Shown here piece after piece: positions 1 to 8,384 of a stretch of 41,265 nucleotides of DNA. Each line of letters opens with the position of its first letter. Positions within the stretch are counted from its first letter, which is position 1. The notes beneath the pieces are model-generated. The model was not told where the DNA came from. It saw only the letters and a list, made by a program, of their open reading frames with translations, and did not search any database. This stretch comes from Thermoleophilia bacterium (lineage in GTDB: Bacteria; Actinomycetota; Thermoleophilia; Solirubrobacterales; 70-9), in assembly GCA_016649905.1 (NCBI GenBank), contig JAENWU010000010.1:1-41265 (forward strand), read 5' to 3'. The translations under genes were made by a program, and so were the position numbers.

Positions 1-2
1 AG

Positions 3-347
3 GTGTCGGGCGTTCGCTTCCGCTTCGAGGGAGGCAAGGTCGTCGACGCGTCGGCCGAGCAGGGCGAGGAGTTCCTGATCGAGATGCTCGACACCGACGA
101 CGGCGCCCGCCGCCTCGGCGAGCTCGGGATCGGCACCAACTACGGGATCGACCGCGGCACCCGCGAGGTCCTGCTCGACGAGAAGATCGGCGGCACCGTG
201 CACATGGCCGTTGGCGCCAGCTACCCGGAGTCCGGCGGCGTCAACGAGTCCTCGGTCCACACCGACCTCGTCTGCGACCTCCGCCTCGGCGGCAAGCTCG
301 AAGTCGACGGCGTGGTGATGCAGGAAAACGGCAAGTTCGTGGTCTAA
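3..347 (+). CDS. M29-family aminopeptidase, C-terminal fragment (5' truncated by window edge)
   Basis: [52 protein letters not shown] resembles the thermophilic metalloprotease M29 C-terminus. Confidence 0.85.
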   Translation: MSGVRFRFEGGKVVDASAEQGEEFLIEMLDTDDGARRLGELGIGTNYGIDRGTREVLLDEKIGGTVHMAVGASYPESGGVNESSVHTDLVCDLRLGGKLEVDGVVMQENGKFVV

Positions 348-357
348 AGCGGCGTGC

Positions 358-609
358 TCAGAGCTGGGTGACGATGGCCGTGATCGTGCCCAGAAAGCCG
401 ACGAGCATCGCCCCGAATGCGGCAAATGCGATCTGGTTCATCGAGCGGTGCATGGCGCCGATCTCAGCTCGCAGCGCCTGAGATTCGGTGCGCATGCCCC
501 CTCGTAGGGCGCGGAACTCCTCACGCATGTCCCGGAAGCCCTCATCCACCCTGTGGTTCAGATCGTCGAGTCGCTCGTCCGTCCAGGATTCCCTTGCCAT
601 CACCGCCAT
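358..609 (-). CDS. Small coiled-coil protein with one C-terminal transmembrane segment, hypothetical
   Basis: 83 aa; heptad-like N-terminal region then hydrophobic IAFAAFGAMLVGFLGTITAIV; TATCGT hexamer 6 nt upstream of the ATG. Confidence 0.65.
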   Translation of the reverse strand: MAVMARESWTDERLDDLNHRVDEGFRDMREEFRALRGGMRTESQALRAEIGAMHRSMNQIAFAAFGAMLVGFLGTITAIVTQL

Positions 610-678
610 GATGCCACGATAGCCGGCCAGATATGACGTGTTGTCTGCGAAACGTAAAAGTTTCGCGACGGAGACGGT

Positions 679-781
679 ACTGAGGTCGCAGGGGCAAGCA
701 GGTCAAGGACACAGGGAGCGAAGCGTGCTCCGCACGTGAGCGACCGAGGACGCCGAGATGCGCCGGCCCTGCGACCTCAGT
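679..781. repeat. Structured inverted-repeat element, copy 1
   Basis: Perfect 15-bp arms actgaggtcgcaggg (679-693) / ccctgcgacctcagt (767-781); inner hairpin cgtgc-tcc-gcacg (724-736); core similar to reverse complement of 21372-21443. Confidence 0.85.
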
Positions 782-1215
782 TACTGGTTCGGAATCGGCG
801 AGCCGGCGAGCAGGAAGAACCAGACAGTGAGCGCCACCGCGGCGAGCATCACCGAGCCCATCAGCACCGCCTCGACGACCGTGACCGAGCTCTGGACCGG
901 GGTGGCGTCGCGCATGCTGCGCAGCCAGGCCGGCCGCATCGGCTGCAACCGGTTGGTGCCGGTGATGCGGACATAGAGGTTGTTGAGGCGGCCGATCAGC
1001 CAGGCAACGAAGACGACCGAGACGAGGATGCCGATGATCACGACCGCGTAGGGCCCGCTGCTGGGGAACTGGGTGTCGGAGACCTTGGAGGCGATGTAGA
1101 CCCAGCTCAGCGGGATCGCCGTCCACAAGGCCAGCGCCGCGAGCAGCATCGCCGTGAATACCAGTCCGGCAGCCAACCCCCGAGTCGCTCCATGGATGTG
1201 TGCGTTCGAACTCAT
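781..1215 (-). CDS. Hypothetical membrane protein
   Basis: 144 aa with several hydrophobic segments; gggag Shine-Dalgarno-like sequence before the ATG. Confidence 0.65.
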   Translation of the reverse strand: MSSNAHIHGATRGLAAGLVFTAMLLAALALWTAIPLSWVYIASKVSDTQFPSSGPYAVVIIGILVSVVFVAWLIGRLNNLYVRITGTNRLQPMRPAWLRSMRDATPVQSSVTVVEAVLMGSVMLAAVALTVWFFLLAGSPIPNQ

Positions 1216-1242
1216 CTCCCTAGTTCATAGAATGACAGGGAT

Positions 1243-1992
1243 ATGTCCGGACACTCGAAGTGGTCGTCGATAAAACATAAGAAGGGCGCCGCCGACGCCA
1301 AACGCGGCAAGCTCTTCAGCAAGCTCGCGCGGGCGATCACGGTCGCCGCCCGCGACGGCGGTGGCGACACCGAGGGCAACCCGTCGCTGGCGACCGCGGT
1401 GCAGAAGGCGCGCGAAGCGTCGATGCCGAAGGACAAAATCCAGAAGGCGATCGATACCGGCACCGGCGCGGGCGCCGACGGCGCTGCGATCGAACGGATC
1501 GTCTACGAGGGCTACGGCCCCAACGGCGTCGCCGTTCTGGTCGAGGCCCTGACTGACAACCGCAACCGCGCCAGCGCCGAGATCCGCTTCGCCTTCTCGA
1601 GTCACGGAGGCAGCCTCGGCGAGCCCGGGTCGGTTGCCTGGATCTTCGAGAAAAAGGGGGCGATCGCGGTCGACGCCGGGCGCTACAGCGAGGATGACCT
1701 GATGCCCGCGATCGACGCCGGCGCCGAGGACGTTCGCGAGGACGGCGAGCAGTTGCGGGTGCTCTGCGATCCCCACGATCTCACCGCCGTGCGCGAGGCG
1801 CTCGAGGCGGCTGGGGTGGAGGTCGGGTCGGCGACGATCGCCACCGAACCGAAATCCACCGTCGAGCTCAAAGGCCACGACGCCGAGCGCATCCTCAAGC
1901 TCCTCGACGCCCTCGACGACCAGGACGACGTCGACGAAGTCTTCGCGAATTTCGACATTCCAGAGGACGAGCTCGAAAAACTCGCCGCCTGA
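1243..1992 (+). CDS. YebC/PmpR-family protein (transcriptional regulator / translation factor)
   Basis: MSGHSKWSSIKHKKGAADAKRGKLFSKLARAITVAAR... is the hallmark YebC N-terminus. Confidence 0.97.
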   Translation: MSGHSKWSSIKHKKGAADAKRGKLFSKLARAITVAARDGGGDTEGNPSLATAVQKAREASMPKDKIQKAIDTGTGAGADGAAIERIVYEGYGPNGVAVLVEALTDNRNRASAEIRFAFSSHGGSLGEPGSVAWIFEKKGAIAVDAGRYSEDDLMPAIDAGAEDVREDGEQLRVLCDPHDLTAVREALEAAGVEVGSATIATEPKSTVELKGHDAERILKLLDALDDQDDVDEVFANFDIPEDELEKLAA

Positions 1993-2020
1993 CCTCGGGC
2001 CGCTCTCGACTGACCCGGGA

Positions 2021-2081
2021 TCAGCTCGAAGCTGACGAGTTTCCGCGAGAACCTCCCAAGCTTCTCACGAGTTCCAGCTGA
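2021..2081. repeat. Imperfect inverted repeat, possible 3'-UTR structure after yebC
   Basis: tcagctcgaa (2021-2030) versus ttccagctga (2072-2081), one mismatch; inner gagaa/ttctc. Confidence 0.4.
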
Positions 2082-2104
2082 CGGATCTTCGGCGGGCTTG
2101 GTTG

Positions 2105-2227
2105 GAGGGGGCGGGGTGCCCGTCGTACGAGCGGCGTTAGAAATTCGCCCGAGCGCTCGACCTCGGACGGGCGGGGCACTCTCCGGGCGAATTTCCCAGC
2201 GAAGGTAGACGGGCACCCCGCCCCCTC
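2105..2227. repeat. Long nested palindromic element between yebC and ruvC
   Basis: Perfect 20-bp outer arms gagggggcggggtgcccgtc (2105-2124) / gacgggcaccccgccccctc (2208-2227); perfect 12-bp inner arms gaaattcgcccg / cgggcgaatttc. Confidence 0.85.
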
Positions 2228-2279
2228 ACGCCAACCCTCGACCGGAAGGCATCCGGAGCGGCGCCCAGAATCAATCCCC

Positions 2280-2819
2280 ATGCAGGTAGTGATGGGGGTC
2301 GACCCCGGCGCAGCCAACCTTGGATTCGGAATCGTGCGGGTCGAGGGCAACCACATGGTCGCCCTCGACGGCGGTGTGGTCGAGACGACCCCTGACCAGC
2401 CGATGGAGCGCCGCTTGGATCGGATCCATCGCGCGCTTTCTGAGTTGATCGCCTGGCACGAGCCGAAGGCGATGGCGATCGAGCAGGTGTATTTCGGCAA
2501 GAACGTTGGTTCGGCAACGGTCGTCGGCCAGGCCAGCGGCGTCGCCATGCTTGCCGCGGCGCAAAGCGGCATCGGCTGCTTCGCCTACACGCCGCAGGCG
2601 ATCAAGATGGCCGTCTGCGGTTCCGGCGGCGCCGGCAAGCGCCAGGTTCAGCGGATGGTCGGCACCCTGCTTGGGCTGCCCGAGCCGCCCACCCCCGACC
2701 ACGCCGCAGATGCGCTCGCGGTGGCGATCTGCCATGGCGGCAGCAGCGGACACCGGCAGGCGGTGGCCGCCGCGGAGGCGCCCACGGTGGCGACGAGCAC
2801 GGAACGGGTGGCGGGATGA
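2280..2819 (+). CDS. ruvC: Crossover junction endodeoxyribonuclease RuvC
   Basis: MGVDPGAANLGFGIV, EQVYFGKN and DHAADALAVAICH motifs; followed by ruvA and ruvB. Confidence 0.95.
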   Translation: MQVVMGVDPGAANLGFGIVRVEGNHMVALDGGVVETTPDQPMERRLDRIHRALSELIAWHEPKAMAIEQVYFGKNVGSATVVGQASGVAMLAAAQSGIGCFAYTPQAIKMAVCGSGGAGKRQVQRMVGTLLGLPEPPTPDHAADALAVAICHGGSSGHRQAVAAAEAPTVATSTERVAG

Positions 2820-3409
2820 TTGCCGCGGTTCGCGGTGAGGTGATGGTGCGGCGCGCCGACCACGTCGTGATCGACGCCGCCGGCGTCGGCTACAGGCTCG
2901 CGGTCTCAGCGGAGACGCTGAAGGCGGTGCCCGCTGCGGGCAGCGACACCTTTCTGCACGCTGAGCTGATCGCTCGCGAGGACTCACTTGCGCTCTACGG
3001 CTTCTCCTCGGAGGAGGAGCGCGACCTCTTCCGCCTGCTGATCTCGGTCAGCGGCATCGGTCCGAAGGTCGCGATCGCGACCCTCTCCGGCGGCACCGCC
3101 CGCGATCTCCTCAGCGCGATCGCTGCCGGTGACGCCAAACGCTTCCAGGCCGTGCCCGGGATCGGCAAACGGACGGCCGAGCGGATCATCGTCGAGCTGC
3201 GCGAGAAGGTGGCCGGCACGCTCGAGGAAGGGGTCGCGCTCGCCGCCACGGGGGGTGGCGACGCCCGCTCCCTCGCCCGCGACGGCCTCGTCAACCTCGG
3301 CTACGCGCCACTGGAGGCCGAGCAGCTGCTCGACGGCCTCTCCGGCGAGGACCCCGAGACCCTGCTGGCCACCGCCCTGCGCAAGGCCGGCAGCGGCAAG
3401 GCCGTATGA
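2816..3409 (+). CDS. ruvA: Holliday junction branch migration protein RuvA
   Basis: HhH motifs [14 protein letters not shown] and [19 protein letters not shown]; 4-nt overlap with ruvC. Confidence 0.95.
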   Translation: MIAAVRGEVMVRRADHVVIDAAGVGYRLAVSAETLKAVPAAGSDTFLHAELIAREDSLALYGFSSEEERDLFRLLISVSGIGPKVAIATLSGGTARDLLSAIAAGDAKRFQAVPGIGKRTAERIIVELREKVAGTLEEGVALAATGGGDARSLARDGLVNLGYAPLEAEQLLDGLSGEDPETLLATALRKAGSGKAV

Positions 3410-4497
3410 GCGACTCTCCGGACATTGGCGCCAACCGCATCCGCACGCCGGGAATCGGCGACGAGCCGGCGCCGATCGACGCGGAGGTGCGGGTGCACGA
3501 CGCGCGCGCCGACATCCCCGACGATGATCTCGATCGTTCGCTGCGACCGCCGACGCTGAGCGACTTCGTCAACCAGTCCCAGGTCACCGAGCAGCTGGCG
3601 ATCTTCATCGAGGCGGCGCGCCGACGTGGCGAGCCGCTCGACCACGTCTTGTTGGCGGGACCGCCAGGGCTGGGGAAGACCTCGCTCGCCCACATCGTCG
3701 CCGCCGAGCTCGGAGTGCCGATGGTGCAGACCGCCGGGCCGGCGCTGGAGCGCAAGGCCGACATCGCCTCCTTCCTCACCTCGCTGGAGCCGGGCAGCGT
3801 CTTCTTCATCGACGAGATCCACCGGCTCGGCCGCGCGGTCGAGGAGACGCTCTACCCGGCGATGGAGGATGGCGAGCTTCCGGTCGTGCTCGGCCAGGGG
3901 GCAGGGGCGAGGACCGTGACGCTGCCGCTGCCCCCGTTCACGCTGGTCGGCGCCACCACCCGCGCCGGGCTGCTAACGACGCCGCTGCGCGATCGCTTTG
4001 GCGTCTCCCACCGGCTCGAGCACTACAACCCCGAACACTTGGCCCGGATCATCGAACGCTCAGCCAAGATCCTCGAAGTCGAGATCGACTCCGCCGGCGC
4101 CGAGATGATCGCCTCGCGCTCGCGCGGCACGCCACGCGTCGCCAACCGGCTGCTGAAGCGGGTCCGCGACTTCTCCCAGGTGAAGGGAACCGGGGAGATC
4201 GGCGGCGCCGTCGCCGCCGACGCCCTGGCGATGCTGGAGGTGGACGCCGGTGGCCTCGATCGCTCCGATCGCGCCCTGCTCGACACGGTCGCGACGAAGT
4301 TCGGCGGTGGCCCAGTCGGCCTTTCGACGCTGGCGATCGCGATCGGCGAGGAGCAGGACACGATCGAGGACGTACTCGAGCCATACCTGCTCCAACAAGG
4401 CTTGCTGAAGCGCACGCCGCGAGGCCGGGTTCTAACCCAGCGGGCCTACGAGCACCTCGGCATACCCGCACCAGAAGGCGCGGCCAGCCTCTTCTAG
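3406..4497 (+). CDS. ruvB: Holliday junction branch migration helicase RuvB
   Basis: Walker [14 protein letters not shown]; Walker [21 protein letters not shown]-terminal motif. Confidence 0.97.
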   Translation: MSDSPDIGANRIRTPGIGDEPAPIDAEVRVHDARADIPDDDLDRSLRPPTLSDFVNQSQVTEQLAIFIEAARRRGEPLDHVLLAGPPGLGKTSLAHIVAAELGVPMVQTAGPALERKADIASFLTSLEPGSVFFIDEIHRLGRAVEETLYPAMEDGELPVVLGQGAGARTVTLPLPPFTLVGATTRAGLLTTPLRDRFGVSHRLEHYNPEHLARIIERSAKILEVEIDSAGAEMIASRSRGTPRVANRLLKRVRDFSQVKGTGEIGGAVAADALAMLEVDAGGLDRSDRALLDTVATKFGGGPVGLSTLAIAIGEEQDTIEDVLEPYLLQQGLLKRTPRGRVLTQRAYEHLGIPAPEGAASLF

Positions 4498-4521
4498 GCG
4501 CGCTCCTCTAGCCTGTCGCTG

Positions 4522-5010
4522 ATGCCGTACTTCATCTGTCCCAACTGCGGGAACCGCGAGGCGAGCAGCAACCGGACGGCGGGCTTCAGCAGCCGCCCCA
4601 AGGGTTGTTCAAAATGCGGTTTCGGATTCGTCTTCGAATTACTCGACGATTATTATCCGGCTCCGAACGCAGCATTCTTCGTTTGCGACAGGCAGGAACG
4701 GGTGATTGACGCAGGGAAAGGGAGCTTCGAGTTGACCGGCCTCACCGACGAGGACGTAATCGGTCGGCCCGTGCGCGAGGTTCTCGGGCTTGACTGGGTC
4801 GACGCCGGCGACGGGGGCGAGGGCGCCGACACCGACGGCGACGGCGTCACCGACCCGATCGAGACCTCCCTGGAGTGGGGGGTGCGCTCGCTCGGCAAGC
4901 GCGTCTCGGTGAACGCCGAGGGAGACCTTCCCGCCAAAGCCGTCGCCGACGTATTCCCCGCCTACGACGACGACGGCGGGCTGCTGCTCGTCCTCACCCC
5001 GGAGGGCTAG
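4522..5010 (+). CDS. Zinc-ribbon plus PAS-like domain protein
   Basis: CPNCGNRE...CSKCGFGF then FFVCDRQERVIDAGKGSFELTGLTDEDVIGRPVREVLGL; TAGCCT 7 nt upstream of the ATG. Confidence 0.7.
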   Translation: MPYFICPNCGNREASSNRTAGFSSRPKGCSKCGFGFVFELLDDYYPAPNAAFFVCDRQERVIDAGKGSFELTGLTDEDVIGRPVREVLGLDWVDAGDGGEGADTDGDGVTDPIETSLEWGVRSLGKRVSVNAEGDLPAKAVADVFPAYDDDGGLLLVLTPEG

Positions 5011-5017
5011 ACACCCG

Positions 5018-7990
5018 ATGGGCTCGCGGCGCCGACACCTCTTTGTCCTGCTCTTCGTCCTCGGTCTGATCGTCGTCTCGGGCGTCGTCATCGCCAAAAA
5101 CTCGACCAAGCTCGGCCTCGACCTCAAGGGTGGCCTGGAGCTGGTCTACCAGGGGCAGCCGACCGGTCAGGTCAAGGAGGTCAGCGGCGAAGACATCGAA
5201 CGCGCGATCGAGATCATCCGCGAGCGGATCGACGAGCTCGGCGTCTCCGAGCCGGAAGTGTCACGCCTCGGCACCGACCAGATCTCGGTCAGCCTGCCGG
5301 ACATCACCGACCCCTCGCAGGCGATCGAACAGGTCGGCACCACCGCCCAGCTCTACTTCTTCGATTGGGAGCCGAGCCTGATCGGCCCCGAGTTCACGAT
5401 CGGCGGTCACCCGGGGCAGGAACCGCCGCCGAAAGCGCTGAACGAATCGGTCAAACGCTGGAAAGCCGCGGGTCGCAACACCAACAGCTTCGAGAACAGC
5501 CAGCTGATCGCCGCCGGCGCCTATCCGACGGCATACGAAGCCGCCCTGCTCGCCTCCGAACAGGAACCGGTCGCCGACTGCGAAAACTGCACCGCCAACC
5601 AGCGGCGCTTCTACCTCTTCGAGAAAGAGGCTCCGCACAAGTTGATCGCCGGCCCGGAGATCTCCGAAAAAGACCTCTACGTCAGCCCGACCGGGGAAAA
5701 ACGGCCGAAAGACGGGATCGTCGTCGAAGTCCCGGTTGGGACGATCGTCGTCTCGGAGCTGCCGACGGACGAAAAAGGGATCGTCGACAACACCGCCCAG
5801 CCCGGTTGGTACGCGTTGAAAGACGACCCGGCGCTGTCGGGCACCGACATCACCAATCCCGAACAGAGCTACGGCCAGGTCAACAACGAACCGCAGGTCT
5901 CCTTCGGCTTCACCGACAAGGGCCGCGACGCCTTCCAGGAAATCACCCGCCGGATCGCCCAGCGCGGCCAGGCCCAGGCGATCGGTCCGGTCGCCGGCGA
6001 ACAGGCCGCGGCGCTCTCGGGCCACTTCGCGGTGATCCTCGACAACGAGGTCAAAACCCGGCCGATCATCAACTTCGCCGAAAACCCGGACGGCATCGAC
6101 GGTCGCACCGGCGCCCAGATCTCCGGCGGCTTCACGAGCCCGCAGGAGGCCCAGGACCTGGCGACGACGCTGCAGATCGGCGCCCTGCCGATCAACCTCA
6201 AACTGATCAGCCAGACCCAGGTCTCGGCGACCCTCGGCTCGCAGGCGCTCGACGAAGGCATCAAAGCGGGGATCATCGGCGTCGCCCTCGTCATCCTCTT
6301 CCTGCTGCTCTACTACCGCCTGCTCGGGCTGATCGCCTCGATCGCGCTCGCCGCCTACGGGATCATCTTCTTCGCCCTGATCGACCTGATCCCGATCACC
6401 CTGACGCTGCCGGGGATCGCGGGCTTGGTGCTGACGATCGGCGTCGCCGCCGACTCCAACATCGTTATTTTCGAGCGAATAAAGGAGGAGGTGCGGGCAG
6501 GGCGCTCGATGTCGAGCGCGATCAGCGCTGGCTACAAACGCGGCATCAGCACGATCATCGACGCCAACGTCATCACCCTGTTGACGGCGTTCATCCTCTT
6601 CGTGCTGGCGACCGCCGGCGTCAAAGGCTTCGCCTTCACCCTCGGCGTCGGCACGATCGTCTCGCTGCTGACCGCGGTCGTCTTCACCCAGTCGCTGCTC
6701 GGCAGCATGAGTCGCACGCGCCTGCTGAACTCGCCGGCCGCGCTCGGTGCCAGCGGCGAGGGGATGCGCTGGCACTTCGACTTCATGGGCGCCAGCCGCT
6801 GGTTCTTCTCGATTTCGGGCATGATCCTGATCGTCGGCGCGCTGGCCTTGGCGACCAAGCAGCTCAACTTCGGGATCGACTTCGAGTCGGGCACCCGGGT
6901 CAAGGTGGCGCTGGTCCAGCCGACCGACGAGGAAGGCGTACGCGGCACCCTCGACGGGGTCGGGGTCAGCGGCGAGGAGATCCAGCAGGTATCCGACCCG
7001 GTCCTCGGCGACAACGTCTTCCAGATCCAGACCAATGAGCTCGGCCCCGGCGAGGTGAGAAAAGTCGAAGCGGCCCTGGTGGACCAGTACGGCGTCGCCG
7101 CCGACGGGTTCGACATCACCAGCGTCGGCCCGACCTTCGGCGAACAGGTCGCCAACAGCGCCCTCAAGGCGCTGATCTTCTCGATGCTGGTGATCGCCGG
7201 CTACGTCGCCCTGCGCTTCGAGCCGAAGTTCGCGGTGCCGGTGCTGATCGCGATCTTCCACGACATCCTGATCACCGCCGGCATCTACTCGTTGACCGGA
7301 AAAGAGGTGAGCAGCGGGACGGTCGCCGCCTTCCTGACCATCTTGGGCTACTCCATCTACGACACGATCATCGTCTTCGACCGAATACGAGAGAACGTCC
7401 CGCGGATGCCGCGGGCGGCCTTCTCGCAGATCGTCAACCGCTCGATGAGCGAGGTGCTGACGCGATCGCTGGCAACCAGCTTCTCGACCATCCTCGCGAT
7501 CCTCTCGCTGCTGGTCTTCGGCGGCGCGACCCTGCAGGACTTCGCCTTCGCGATGCTGGTCGGGATCGCCTCCGGTACCTACTCGTCGATCTTCATCGCC
7601 TCGCCGGTGCTGACCGCTTGGAAGGAACGCGAGCCGGGCTTCATCCGCCGCCGCCTGCGGATCGCGGAGGAATCCGGTGGCGTCGTGCCTCCCTTCGCCG
7701 ATGACATCGCGGTGTTGAGTCTGGGTGAGGACGACGAGGCCGAAACGGCGATTGCCGGCGAGCTCGAGGAGCAGCCGCAGGAGTTCGCCGCCGCACCGAC
7801 GGCCGAGCCAGCAGCCGAGCCGGACATGGGCAGCGTCGCGACCGCCGCCCGCGATCAGGAGCCGGAGGGCAATGGCGCCGATCCGGCAGCTGACGGCGAC
7901 GGAGACCAGGAGTCGGTGGAACGGCGCGAGCGCAACGCCGAGCGCAAGGCCCGCCGCCAGCAGCGCCGCAAACACGGGAGGAAGCGTTAG
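5018..7990 (+). CDS. secDF: Fused protein translocase subunit SecDF
   Basis: SecD LGLDLKGGLELVYQ, RIDELGVSEPEV and GVAADSNIVIFERIKEEVRAGRS, followed in frame by SecF GIDFESGT and YSIYDTIIVFDRIREN. Confidence 0.95.
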   Translation: MGSRRRHLFVLLFVLGLIVVSGVVIAKNSTKLGLDLKGGLELVYQGQPTGQVKEVSGEDIERAIEIIRERIDELGVSEPEVSRLGTDQISVSLPDITDPSQAIEQVGTTAQLYFFDWEPSLIGPEFTIGGHPGQEPPPKALNESVKRWKAAGRNTNSFENSQLIAAGAYPTAYEAALLASEQEPVADCENCTANQRRFYLFEKEAPHKLIAGPEISEKDLYVSPTGEKRPKDGIVVEVPVGTIVVSELPTDEKGIVDNTAQPGWYALKDDPALSGTDITNPEQSYGQVNNEPQVSFGFTDKGRDAFQEITRRIAQRGQAQAIGPVAGEQAAALSGHFAVILDNEVKTRPIINFAENPDGIDGRTGAQISGGFTSPQEAQDLATTLQIGALPINLKLISQTQVSATLGSQALDEGIKAGIIGVALVILFLLLYYRLLGLIASIALAAYGIIFFALIDLIPITLTLPGIAGLVLTIGVAADSNIVIFERIKEEVRAGRSMSSAISAGYKRGISTIIDANVITLLTAFILFVLATAGVKGFAFTLGVGTIVSLLTAVVFTQSLLGSMSRTRLLNSPAALGASGEGMRWHFDFMGASRWFFSISGMILIVGALALATKQLNFGIDFESGTRVKVALVQPTDEEGVRGTLDGVGVSGEEIQQVSDPVLGDNVFQIQTNELGPGEVRKVEAALVDQYGVAADGFDITSVGPTFGEQVANSALKALIFSMLVIAGYVALRFEPKFAVPVLIAIFHDILITAGIYSLTGKEVSSGTVAAFLTILGYSIYDTIIVFDRIRENVPRMPRAAFSQIVNRSMSEVLTRSLATSFSTILAILSLLVFGGATLQDFAFAMLVGIASGTYSSIFIASPVLTAWKEREPGFIRRRLRIAEESGGVVPPFADDIAVLSLGEDDEAETAIAGELEEQPQEFAAAPTAEPAAEPDMGSVATAARDQEPEGNGADPAADGDGDQESVERRERNAERKARRQQRRKHGRKR

Positions 7991-8024
7991 ATGACCACCC
8001 CCGCATCCACGAAGGAGGTCATCT
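7989..8024 (+). promoter_or_regulatory. Perfect 8-bp hairpin covering the ribosome binding site of the downstream small membrane gene
   Basis: agatgacc (7989-7996) / ggtcatct (8017-8024); aaggagg SD at 8012-8018. Confidence 0.5.
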
Positions 8025-8025
8025 G

Positions 8026-8295
8026 ATGGCACTGGTCGTCTGGTTCACGATGGGCATTGCCCTCTGGCACTTCACCGTCTTCCTGCCCGACCACTTCTGG
8101 CAGGGGATCATCGGCGCCTTCCTCGGCGCTGTGCTGGGGGCCGTGATCTTTGGCCTGACCGTCGAGGTCATCAGCGGTCGCGGTCTCGGCGAGACCGACC
8201 TGGCGACGGCGCTGACGGCGATTCCGGGCGTCGCAATTGGCCTTGGGATCGTCTGGGCGATCGGTCGCCACCAAGAAGCCCGGCTGGCGCCATAG
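8026..8295 (+). CDS. Small membrane protein, hypothetical
   Basis: 89 aa with hydrophobic segments; strong aaggagg SD. Confidence 0.6.
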   Translation: MALVVWFTMGIALWHFTVFLPDHFWQGIIGAFLGAVLGAVIFGLTVEVISGRGLGETDLATALTAIPGVAIGLGIVWAIGRHQEARLAP

Positions 8296-8384
8296 CCGGC
8301 GGCGCCTATAGCGCACTCGTTTCGCCTGCAATTTAGGCGTGACATGCGGCGGATTGCCGCCGCGACGCGTCCTAGCTTGGACGT

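Noticed and set aside
542-1126. 194-aa minus-strand ORF containing GPAHLGVLGRSRAEHASLPVSL
   Set aside because: Overlaps a better membrane-protein ORF; its similarity to the ORF at 21168-21467 comes from the shared repeat, not a protein family.
5261-8032. 923-aa minus-strand ORF opposite secDF
   Set aside because: Antisense of a clear SecDF gene; composition (R/G/D-rich) is typical of spurious long ORFs in high-GC DNA.
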